From the NCBI GenBank assembly GCA_045805385.1, contig JBJMLG010000147.1, positions 1 to 6,518 of the forward strand: a stretch of 6,518 nt of DNA. Reading direction: 5' to 3'. The notes beneath the pieces are model-generated. The model was not told the origin of the DNA and searched no databases. It saw nothing but the letters and a program-made list of their open reading frames with translations. This DNA comes from JADGHQ01 sp045805385 (GTDB taxonomy: Bacteria; Actinomycetota; Thermoleophilia; Solirubrobacterales; Thermoleophilaceae). The position numbers and the translations under genes are program-made. Positions within the stretch are counted from its first letter, which is position 1. Every line of letters starts with the position of its first letter. Positions 1 to 4,600 of this stretch are shown in pieces.

Positions 1-2
1 AC

Positions 3-287
3 AAGGAGATGCAGACCCACGGCTACGAGGTCGACCTCGTAGCCGCCCGCGCGGACCGGCTGGTCCTCGCGACCGTCAAGTCCTTCTTCGGATCGCGAGG
101 TGTGGTTGCCGATCACGTAACTGGCGAGACCACGAGCGAGCGGGGCCGCAAGCTCTACGGCGCGCGCTCGCCGTTCGAGCGCGAACGCCTCCTGCGGCTG
201 ATCTCGGCCGCTCTTCGTGCAGGGCCTCGAAGTGCGCGGCTCGTGGACTGGCAGCGGGATCGGGGCTCTCAGGGCGACGCCCCATAA
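3..287 (+). CDS. PD-(D/E)XK nuclease-fold-like protein, C-terminal part
   Basis: The frame is open to the window's left edge, so this is the C-terminal ~94 residues of a longer protein ending at TAA 285-287. The ATG at 9 has AAGGAG directly abutting it, with no room for ribosome spacing, so I read those bases as codons Lys-Glu and the real start as upstream. Counting from that Met, GYEVDLVA (5-12) followed by LATVKSFFGSRGV (20-32) resembles the Asp ... x-x-Lys core of PD-(D/E)XK restriction-endonuclease-like folds: Asp9 and Lys24 fit, but the usual acidic residue of the E-x-K motif is Thr22. I recall VKSFFGSRGV-type proteins as a recurring uncharacterised actinobacterial family. Activity is therefore uncertain: it may be a nuclease relative or a non-catalytic member. 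The C-terminus is Arg-rich, consistent with nucleic-acid contact (inference). It converges with the VOC gene at 475. Confidence 0.6.
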   Translation, partial: KEMQTHGYEVDLVAARADRLVLATVKSFFGSRGVVADHVTGETTSERGRKLYGARSPFERERLLRLISAALRAGPRSARLVDWQRDRGSQGDAP

Positions 288-307
288 CAACGGTAAGGCG
301 ACGTTGT
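287..307 (+). terminator. Weak candidate terminator hairpin after the nuclease-like gene
   Basis: ACAACG (287-292) can pair with CGTTGT (302-307) across a 9-nt loop, starting at the last base of the TAA stop. The stem is only 6 bp and no T-run follows, so it is at best a weak or Rho-assisted terminator. Confidence 0.2.
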
Positions 308-424
308 CGTCGGATGGCGCGCAGACTACGTGGCGGCGGGACTGTCGCGTTCGCGTGAAAGCGATAGCGGGCCAACTCTGACTGCCGCACGCCGTGAGAC
401 CCGGAAACGCACTCCGCACGCACA

Positions 425-490
425 GCGGCGGGCCTAGCGCCCAGCGCCCGACCCGCCGCCAGAGTGCGAGTCCGTCAGCCGTTCTGGCGG
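425..490 (-). terminator. Two mutually exclusive hairpins at the 3' end of the VOC gene
   Basis: CCGCCAGA (456-463) pairs with TCTGGCGG (483-490), and GCGGCGGG (425-432) pairs with CCCGCCGC (452-459). Each stem is 8 bp and each loop is 19 nt. They share bases 456-459, so only one can form at a time. In the VOC transcript the first arm lies in the last codons and the stop codon is in the loop. There is no T-tract. A 3'-end or terminator role is plausible, but GC-rich DNA yields such stems easily. Confidence 0.3.
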
Positions 491-930
491 GCGAACTCTG
501 CGGGGTCCGGGGGAGTGATGGGCCCCTTTGCCGGCTGCACGAGCCGGAGGTTGTTGCCGAACGGGTCCCGCAGACCGCAGTCGATGCCGTAGAAGCTCTC
601 GGTCGGCTCCGAGGTGAACTCCACGCCGCGGGCCTTGAGCTCCTCGTACGTCTTGTAGACGTCGTCGGTGGCCAGGCCGAGCGCGAATCCTGTCGCGCCC
701 TTGGTCACCAGCTCGCGCACCTGCTCCGCGGTGGCGTCGTCGTGCGCCGGCGGCCCCGGCTTCTCGAGCAGCACCTGGCGGTCCGGCTGGCCCGGCGCGT
801 TCACGGTGAGCCAGCGCATGAAGCCCATGTCGATGTCGGTGTTGACCTCGAACCCGAGCTTGTTGACGTAGAAATCGAGTGCCTCGTCCTGGTCGAGGAC
901 GAAGACGGCTGAGTGAGTGATTTTGATCAT
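475..930 (-). CDS. VOC (glyoxalase/bleomycin-resistance fold) family protein
   Basis: This 151-residue protein has the two-module VOC (vicinal oxygen chelate) fold. Module one has ITHSAVFVLDQDEALDFY (4-21) and KLGFEV (24-29); module two has LGLATDDVYKTYEELKARGVEF (84-105) and the closing RDPFGNNLRLVQP (121-133). Of the usual four metal-ligand positions of glyoxalase I-type enzymes only His6 appears retained; the last (normally Glu after GN-x-L) is Arg129. A metal-dependent glyoxalase I activity is therefore unlikely, and a binding or non-canonical enzyme role is more plausible. I chose the ATG at 930 because MIKIT is the usual VOC opening; the in-frame start at 972 would overlap the AraC gene. 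It follows the AraC regulator by 10 nt, lacks a Shine-Dalgarno sequence, and has a TAGCTT box 7 nt upstream. The C-terminal tail (135-151, Pro-rich) is outside the fold. Substrate unknown. Confidence 0.85.
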   Translation of the reverse strand: MIKITHSAVFVLDQDEALDFYVNKLGFEVNTDIDMGFMRWLTVNAPGQPDRQVLLEKPGPPAHDDATAEQVRELVTKGATGFALGLATDDVYKTYEELKARGVEFTSEPTESFYGIDCGLRDPFGNNLRLVQPAKGPITPPDPAEFARQNG

Positions 931-937
931 GGCGTCG

Positions 938-943
938 AAGCTA
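938..943 (-). promoter_or_regulatory. Candidate -10 box of a leaderless start (VOC gene)
   Basis: On the minus strand TAGCTT is followed by 7 nt and then the VOC ATG at 930. That spacing would put transcription initiation at the start codon. The TAG of the box is also the stop codon of the upstream AraC gene. No convincing -35 box was found, and there is no Shine-Dalgarno motif in the gap. Confidence 0.35.
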
Positions 944-1363
944 ATCGACGGCCGTCGCCGTGGCTTCTCCAAAACTGCTCGGTCTCGTCCAGGCCATCAC
1001 GAAGCAACCCGGCACGCGCTCGGGCTCTACGTGACTGCGGTATGCGCTCGGCGATTCGCCCACGATCGCGCTGAAGGTGCGGCTGAAGGTGCCGAGGCTC
1101 GTGAAGCCCACGTCGAAGCAGATGTCGGTCACGCTGCGGGCCGTCTGGCGCAGCAGGAACATCGCGCGCTCCACCCGCCGCCGCTGCAGGTAGCGGTGTG
1201 GGGTTTCGCCGAAGGTCTCGCGGAAAGTGCGGATGAAGTGCGCCTTGGACATCAGCGCAACGCGCGCGAGCGCCGGCACGTCCAGCGGCTGCGCATAGCT
1301 CCGGTCCATGGCATCGCGGGCGCGGAGCAGCCTGCGGTTCTGCTCCTCGGTCGCGCGGCTCAT
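941..1363 (-). CDS. AraC-family transcriptional regulator, DNA-binding domain only
   Basis: This 140-residue protein is essentially one AraC/XylS DNA-binding domain with two helix-turn-helix units. HTH1 is around LDVPALARVALMSKAHFIRTF (27-47), followed by FGETPHRYL (51-59) and RRVERAMFLL (62-71). HTH2 is around SVTDICFDVGFTSLGTFSRTF (77-97), closing with VGESPSAYR (101-109). It lacks the N-terminal effector domain of classical AraC (~290 residues), so it must sense its signal through a partner, through its tail, or not at all. The tail PERVPGCFVMAWTRPSSFGEA (114-134) recurs, as far as I recall, in actinobacterial AraC proteins encoded beside VOC genes, as here. The ATG overlaps the NUDIX stop (ATGA, 1360-1363), implying translational coupling, with GGCGGAG just upstream (1366-1372). 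It probably controls its own operon and the VOC gene (inference from context). Confidence 0.88.
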   Translation of the reverse strand: MSRATEEQNRRLLRARDAMDRSYAQPLDVPALARVALMSKAHFIRTFRETFGETPHRYLQRRRVERAMFLLRQTARSVTDICFDVGFTSLGTFSRTFSAIVGESPSAYRSHVEPERVPGCFVMAWTRPSSFGEATATAVD

Positions 1364-1908
1364 ATCTCCGCCTGCCTCGCGCGCAGTAATCCCAGCGCCG
1401 CGACGGTCGTGTCGTCCTTGAGGTCGCCTGACGCGATCGCGCGCTCGAGGTCCTCCGGCGTCAGCTTCACGACCTCGATCTGCTGCTCCTCGACGCTCAC
1501 CTCCGGCTCGCCCTCGAGCAGCCCGGTGGCGAGATACACGTCGTAGCCCTGCGAGGAATAGCCGACCGCCTTCCAGAGGTGGCCGAGCCAGGTCCAGCGG
1601 GTCGCATCGAGGCCCGTCTCCTCCTTCAGCTCGCGTCGCGCGAGCTCCTGGGAGTCCTCGCCCTCCGCGCCGTCGCGGTCGCGGCTGCCCTGCGGGAACT
1701 CGATCGTCGGCGTGCCGACCGGGTATCGGAACTGGCGGACGAGCCAGAAGCGCTCGCCGTCCCACGGTACGACGCAGGCGAAGTCCGGCTTCTCGACCAC
1801 GCCGTAGATGCCGGCCGAGCCGTCGGGGCGCGCGATGTCATCCTCGCGGACCGTCATCCACGGATTTGTGTAGACGACTCTCGACCTTTCCCTGCGCCAT
1901 CCGGTCAC
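1360..1908 (-). CDS. NUDIX hydrolase, ADP-ribose pyrophosphatase-like
   Basis: This 182-residue protein is predicted to hydrolyse a nucleoside diphosphate linked to another moiety. The layout resembles ADP-ribose/nucleotide-sugar pyrophosphatases: an N-terminal strand region (SRVVYTNPWMTVREDDIARPDG, 9-30), FWLVRQFRYPVGTPTIEFPQG (54-74), then the Nudix box. The box core is intact: Glu84, then seven residues, then RELKEETGL (92-100), with Glu93, Glu96 and Glu97 as expected metal ligands. The leading Gly74 lies nine residues before Glu84 instead of the canonical five, so the loop is four residues longer. The start is GTG at 1908; no in-frame ATG precedes the conserved N-terminus, and there is no Shine-Dalgarno motif. 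A TAACAT box ends 7 nt before the start. It is the first gene of the NUDIX-AraC-VOC operon, divergent from argG across 35 bp. The true substrate cannot be read from sequence. Confidence 0.88.
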   Translation of the reverse strand: MTGWRRERSRVVYTNPWMTVREDDIARPDGSAGIYGVVEKPDFACVVPWDGERFWLVRQFRYPVGTPTIEFPQGSRDRDGAEGEDSQELARRELKEETGLDATRWTWLGHLWKAVGYSSQGYDVYLATGLLEGEPEVSVEEQQIEVVKLTPEDLERAIASGDLKDDTTVAALGLLRARQAEI

Positions 1909-1915
1909 CCGACGG

Positions 1916-1921
1916 ATGTTA
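1916..1921 (-). promoter_or_regulatory. Candidate -10 box of the NUDIX-AraC-VOC operon
   Basis: Minus-strand TAACAT is followed by 7 nt and the GTG at 1908, the spacing expected of leaderless transcription. It sits only 5 bp from the candidate argG -10 on the other strand, so RNA polymerase could not occupy both at once. No clear -35 box was seen. Confidence 0.4.
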
Positions 1922-1926
1922 GGTGT

Positions 1927-1932
1927 TAGCTT
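1927..1932 (+). promoter_or_regulatory. Candidate -10 box of argG
   Basis: TAGCTT ends 11 nt before the argG ATG at 1944, predicting a leader of only about 4-5 nt. It lies in a direct repeat of TGTTAG (1917-1922 and 1924-1929). No ARG-box palindrome typical of ArgR sites was recognised in the short spacer. Confidence 0.35.
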
Positions 1933-1943
1933 CTCGCGCCCAG

Positions 1944-3224
1944 ATGGCCGAAGAGCACGAGCGCACGATCCTGAAGAAGACCGCCTCCTACGAGGCCGAG
2001 CCCGGCGAGGTCGGCCGCGTGCTGCTGCTCTACTCCGGCGGCCTCGACACGAGCGTGATGCTCAAGTGGATCCAGGACGAGTACGACGCCGAGGTGGTCG
2101 CGCTCACGGTGAACCTGGGCCAGCCTGGCGAGGAGTTCGACGTGGTGAAGGGCAAGGCCCTCCAGCTCGGCGCGCTCGACTGCCACGTGATCGACGCGCG
2201 CGAGGAGTTCGCCGAGCATTACGTGCTGCCGGCGATCAAGGCGAACGCGCTGTACGGCGGCGGCTACCCGCTCTTCACCGCACTCGGGCGTCCGCTGATC
2301 GCGAAGCTCGCGGTGCAGTACGCGCGCGAGTCCGGCTGCGACACGATCGCGCACGGCTGCACCGGCAAGGGCAACGACCAGGTGCGGATCGAGGCCACCG
2401 TGGCGGCGCTCGCGCCCGAGTTGAAGATCATCGCGCCGGTGCGCGGCTGGCAGATGGGCCGCGAGGAGGAGATCAAGTACGCGCGGGAGAACGGCATCCC
2501 GGTCAAGGGAGGGACGGAGGCGCCGCCGTACTCGATCGACGACAACCTCTGGGGCCGCTCATCCGAGGGCGGCCCGATCGAGGATCTCGCAGAGCCGCCG
2601 CACGACGACGTCTTCAACCTGGTCACGAGGCCCGAGGACGCGCCCGACGAGGCGCAGCTCGTGGAGATCGAGTTCGAGCGTGGCCGGCCGGTGGCGATCG
2701 ACGGCGAGCGGCTGGACCTCGTTGAACTGCTCGAGCGCGCTGGGGAGATCGGCGCTCGGCACGGCGTCGGCATCGTCGACCACATCGAGGACCGCATAGT
2801 GGGCCTCAAGGTTCGCGACCTCTACGAGGTGCCGGCGGCCGACATCATCCTCACCGCCCACAAGGAGCTCGAGAAGCTGGTGGGCACGATCCACCAGAAC
2901 AACTTCAAGCCGGGGCTCGACCACCAGTGGGCGTTCCTGGTGTACGCGGGGCTCTGGCAGGAGCCGCTGCTCGGCGACCTGAACGCGTTCATGGAATCCG
3001 TGAACGAGCAGGTGACCGGCGCGATCACGTTGCGCCTCTACAAGGGCAAGGTCAGCCCCGTCGCGCGGCGCTCGCCGAACGCGCTCTACGACCCCGAGCT
3101 GGCCGGCTTCGGCGAGTCCGGCGGGCTGTTCTCGCAGCAGGCGAGCCCCGGCTTCATCGAGCTCTGGAGCTTGCAGTCTCGTATGGCGTATGCCATCCGG
3201 AACCGGGGTAAGAGCGGGCAATGA
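1944..3224 (+). CDS. argG: Argininosuccinate synthase
   Basis: This 426-residue enzyme joins citrulline and aspartate at the expense of ATP (to AMP and pyrophosphate) to make argininosuccinate, the penultimate step of arginine synthesis, in the cytoplasm. The nucleotide-binding N-domain carries the P-loop-like LLYSGGLDTS (28-37). The synthetase region has NALYGGGYPLFTALGRPLIA (101-120), HGCTGKGNDQVR (137-148) and GGTEAPPYSIDDNLWGRS (189-206), followed by the tetramerisation/C-terminal part ending near 420. The core is full length; an extra ~24 charged residues precede the first strand. I prefer ATG 1944 over GTG 1923 because the TAGCTT box (1927-1932) would place transcription initiation after 1923; neither has a Shine-Dalgarno sequence. 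argH does not follow, which is unusual for an arg cluster; instead the TGA overlaps the ATG of a small membrane-protein gene. Confidence 0.97.
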   Translation: MAEEHERTILKKTASYEAEPGEVGRVLLLYSGGLDTSVMLKWIQDEYDAEVVALTVNLGQPGEEFDVVKGKALQLGALDCHVIDAREEFAEHYVLPAIKANALYGGGYPLFTALGRPLIAKLAVQYARESGCDTIAHGCTGKGNDQVRIEATVAALAPELKIIAPVRGWQMGREEEIKYARENGIPVKGGTEAPPYSIDDNLWGRSSEGGPIEDLAEPPHDDVFNLVTRPEDAPDEAQLVEIEFERGRPVAIDGERLDLVELLERAGEIGARHGVGIVDHIEDRIVGLKVRDLYEVPAADIILTAHKELEKLVGTIHQNNFKPGLDHQWAFLVYAGLWQEPLLGDLNAFMESVNEQVTGAITLRLYKGKVSPVARRSPNALYDPELAGFGESGGLFSQQASPGFIELWSLQSRMAYAIRNRGKSGQ

Positions 3225-3391
3225 GCACGAAGGTCTACACCCTGGTCGGCTGGATCGTGTGGCGGAGCGCGAAGGCGCTCGCCAAGTGGAAGATCGGCCA
3301 GAACCGCGTGAAGCTGGGCGCCGCGGGCGTCATCGTACTGGTGCTGCTGGGCGGCGTGGCCGCCGCCAAAGGCTCCGGCTCGGACGACTAG
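3221..3391 (+). CDS. Small single-span membrane protein coupled to argG
   Basis: This 56-codon reading frame starts at an ATG inside the argG stop (ATGA, 3221-3224) and ends at TAG 3389-3391. The predicted protein has a basic, Trp-rich N-terminal stretch likely to form an amphipathic helix (VGWIVWRSAKALAKWK, 9-24; Trp11, Trp14, Trp23), then Arg29/Lys31. A strongly hydrophobic segment follows (LGAAGVIVLVLLGGVAAA, 32-49), with a short acidic tail GSGSDD. By the positive-inside rule the N-terminus would be cytoplasmic. Codon usage matches its neighbours (G/C in nearly every third position), and the coupling to argG argues for real translation; an upstream GAGCGGG is only a poor ribosome site. 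I do not recognise the family and assign no function. It is short enough to be missed by usual length cut-offs. Confidence 0.7.
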   Translation: MSTKVYTLVGWIVWRSAKALAKWKIGQNRVKLGAAGVIVLVLLGGVAAAKGSGSDD

Positions 3392-3870
3392 CGCCGCCGC
3401 TCCGGGGCGGTGTCCTCGCGTGGAGGCACCTCGAACTCCGGCACGTCGGTGAGATCCTCGCCGCGCCGGAACCTGCGGCGCTGCCTCTTGGCCGGGCGCG
3501 GCTGCCGCACGCCGTCGGGCGCGTAGCGCGTCGCGATCGAGAGCACCAGCCAGAACACGCCGATCGCGATGAAGAACACGGTCGGCGCCGTTTCGCCGGA
3601 GAAGCCGACGAGGAACGGCATCGCCACGAACAGGATCGCGAGCACGTAGTCGAGTAGCGCGTGCGCGGCTATCGGGATGGACTTCGAGAGTCCAGTCGAA
3701 AGCTCGCTGAAGCCGGCGAACAGGAGGACCACCACCCCGGCCGCGATCGAGACGGCCTTCGCGCCGCCGTCGTCGAAGCCGAAGACGAATGGCGCGGCGA
3801 TTAGGAGGATCCCGGCGGCGTACTCGGTCAGGCCGTGGACCCAGGCTGGGATCGGTCCCTTTCGAAACAT
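3388..3870 (-). CDS. Four-helix membrane protein with internal duplication (SPW-repeat-like)
   Basis: This 160-residue integral membrane protein consists of two homologous halves, each with two membrane spans. IPAWVHGLTEYAAGILLIAA (7-26) plus PFVFGF (27-32) aligns without gaps to IPIAAHALLDYVLAILFVAM (65-84) plus PFLVGF (85-90), sharing Ile-Pro, His, Leu, acidic-Tyr, Ile-Leu, Ala, Pro-Phe and Gly-Phe. Helices are roughly 11-31, 37-56, 66-88 and 94-113. A cytoplasmic-type tail follows (114-160) with a dense basic patch (KRQRRRFRRG, 128-137) and a charged end. The pattern resembles SPW-repeat membrane proteins of unknown function. It lies 9 nt after the VOC gene stop, without a Shine-Dalgarno motif; TAACGT ends 6 nt before its ATG. 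Its stop shares CTAG (3388-3391) with the convergent small gene. Confidence 0.82.
   Translation of the reverse strand: MFRKGPIPAWVHGLTEYAAGILLIAAPFVFGFDDGGAKAVSIAAGVVVLLFAGFSELSTGLSKSIPIAAHALLDYVLAILFVAMPFLVGFSGETAPTVFFIAIGVFWLVLSIATRYAPDGVRQPRPAKRQRRRFRRGEDLTDVPEFEVPPREDTAPERRR
3394..3410 (+). terminator. Weak hairpin after the argG operon
   Basis: CCGCC (3394-3398) can pair with GGCGG (3406-3410) over a 7-nt loop, just past the small-protein stop. There is no T-run. The same bases encode the Arg-rich C-terminus of the opposing gene, so the pairing may simply reflect GC-rich codons. Confidence 0.15.
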
Positions 3871-3876
3871 GTTGTG

Positions 3877-3882
3877 ACGTTA
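3877..3882 (-). promoter_or_regulatory. Candidate -10 box before the duplicated membrane protein
   Basis: Minus-strand TAACGT is followed by 6 nt and the ATG at 3870. Its TAA is the stop codon of the upstream VOC gene. No -35 box or Shine-Dalgarno motif was seen; the gene could equally be translated from read-through by reinitiation. Confidence 0.3.
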
Positions 3883-4275
3883 CCCGGTGAGCTGCACGGC
3901 GATGAGCGTGTTTCCTGCCATGTCGCGAAAGTGGAAGGAGCGGCTAGCGTCGTCATCGCGGTCCTGCCACATCTCGACGCCCGCCTCAGCGAGCCCCGTG
4001 CGGGTCGCCTCGATGTCGTCGGTGTAGAGCACGAGCAGCGGATGCGCGCCGGCCTGGCGACCCACCAGCGAACGGGTGCCCGCGTCGTTCGCCGGCATCA
4101 GCCAGATGCCCGGGCCGCCCCAGCCGGGCAGGCCAATGTGCAGGTAGCGCAAGCCGCCGTCCTCGGAGTCGTGCAGCACCTCGAAGCCGAGTACGTCGCG
4201 GTAGAAGGCGAGCGCCTGCTCCTGGTCCTCGACGAGCAGGACCACGCGCCCCAGCTGGGTGAAGGGAGCCGGCAC
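3880..4275 (-). CDS. VOC (glyoxalase-fold) family protein, second copy
   Basis: This 131-residue VOC protein has QLGRVVLLVEDQEQALAFY (7-25), VLGFEV (28-33), then second-module LLVLYTDDIEATRTGLAEAG (80-99) and the closing RDMAGNTLIAVQL (117-129). At all four canonical metal positions the residues look non-ligating (Arg10, a hydrophobic residue in the GPGIWLMP strand, Leu81, Ile125), so it is probably not a metal-dependent glyoxalase despite lying near a nickel permease. An unusual GLPGWGGPGIW (48-58) loop joins strands of module one. The start is inferred as GTG at 4275, 23 nt after the zinc-ribbon gene's stop; upstream in-frame codons would run into that gene. There is no Shine-Dalgarno sequence, but CATACT ends 7 nt before the GTG. 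It is only distantly similar to the VOC protein at 475-930, so this is not a recent duplication. Substrate unknown. Confidence 0.82.
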   Translation of the reverse strand: MPAPFTQLGRVVLLVEDQEQALAFYRDVLGFEVLHDSEDGGLRYLHIGLPGWGGPGIWLMPANDAGTRSLVGRQAGAHPLLVLYTDDIEATRTGLAEAGVEMWQDRDDDASRSFHFRDMAGNTLIAVQLTG

Positions 4276-4282
4276 GGCGGGC

Positions 4283-4288
4283 AGTATG
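4283..4288 (-). promoter_or_regulatory. Candidate -10 box before the second VOC gene
   Basis: Minus-strand CATACT (TATAAT-like with a first-base mismatch) is followed by 7 nt and GTG 4275. It would allow the VOC and membrane-protein genes to be expressed independently of the nickel permease. No -35 box was recognised. Confidence 0.3.
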
Positions 4289-4298
4289 CCCGGGGACG

Positions 4299-4547
4299 CT
4301 AGGCGACGGCGGGACCGATTCGATCCGTGAGCTCGGTGAAGCCGTTCTCGCGCGCGCAATGGGCGCAGCAGAAGAAGTGTCCTTCGGCTTCGACACCGTG
4401 ACCGATCACGGCGCAGCCGCAGTGCTCGCATCGGGGAGCGATCGCGTGAACCGCGCACTCGAACGAATCGAACACGTGCGTAGCGCCGGCGACGGTGATC
4501 TCCATCGCCTTGTCGTAATCGTTTCCGCAGACCTCACAGCTCGCCAT
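4299..4547 (-). CDS. Cys/His-rich zinc-ribbon-like small protein
   Basis: This 82-residue protein is rich in metal-ligand pairs: CEVC (4-7), FECAVHAIAP (29-38), CEHCGC (40-45), GHGVE (49-53) and CCAHC (60-64), nine cysteines in all, with histidines at 24, 34, 42, 50, 57 and 63. I recall MASCEVCGNDYDKA-type proteins as a common conserved hypothetical family in actinobacteria and related phyla. The spacing suggests one or two zinc-ribbon or YHS-like knuckles; whether it binds zinc, nickel or iron is not determinable here. The start at 4547 is fixed by a good Shine-Dalgarno motif GGGGAG (4557-4562, 9-nt spacing) and by the conserved N-terminus, rather than an upstream TTG at 4580. It sits 53 bp after the permease stop on the same strand, so co-transcription is plausible; a role in metal buffering or delivery would be inference only. 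Confidence 0.85.
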   Translation of the reverse strand: MASCEVCGNDYDKAMEITVAGATHVFDSFECAVHAIAPRCEHCGCAVIGHGVEAEGHFFCCAHCARENGFTELTDRIGPAVA

Positions 4548-4556
4548 GTAGATCGT

Positions 4557-4562
4557 CTCCCC
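4557..4562 (-). promoter_or_regulatory. Ribosome binding site of the Cys-rich protein
   Basis: GGGGAG on the minus strand lies 9 nt before ATG 4547. It decides the start in favour of 4547 over the longer open frame. It is one of only two well-formed Shine-Dalgarno sequences in the window. Confidence 0.6.
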
Positions 4563-4600
4563 GTAGATGCCGCCGACCAAGGAACTCCTGAAGGATCCAC

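Noticed and set aside
9..11. ATG at 9 with AAGGAG before it as the true start of the first gene
   Set aside because: The purine stretch touches the ATG with zero spacing and the frame is open through the window edge; the protein seems to lack its N-terminal part otherwise.
394..912. 172-codon plus-strand frame over the first VOC gene
   Set aside because: Antisense shadow; the VOC domain on the minus strand is clear.
917..1546. 209-codon plus-strand frame across the AraC and NUDIX genes
   Set aside because: It is antisense to two well-supported domains with an operon-type overlap; the composition is that of a GC-driven shadow frame.
2559..3221. 220-codon open frame on the minus strand opposite argG
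   Set aside because: It mirrors argG codon for codon, is rich in Arg/Val/Leu/Glu typical of antisense GC-rich frames, and matches no family; argG is certain.
382..3515. 14-base direct repeat CTGCCGCACGCCGT at 382-395 and 3502-3515
   Set aside because: One copy is within a coding sequence and the other in a spacer; a single 14-mer match is about what is expected by chance in GC-rich DNA of this length.
3880..4275. Nickel-dependent glyoxalase I beside a nickel permease
   Set aside because: The canonical His/Glu/His/Glu metal ligands are absent from this VOC protein, so the attractive functional pairing is not supported.
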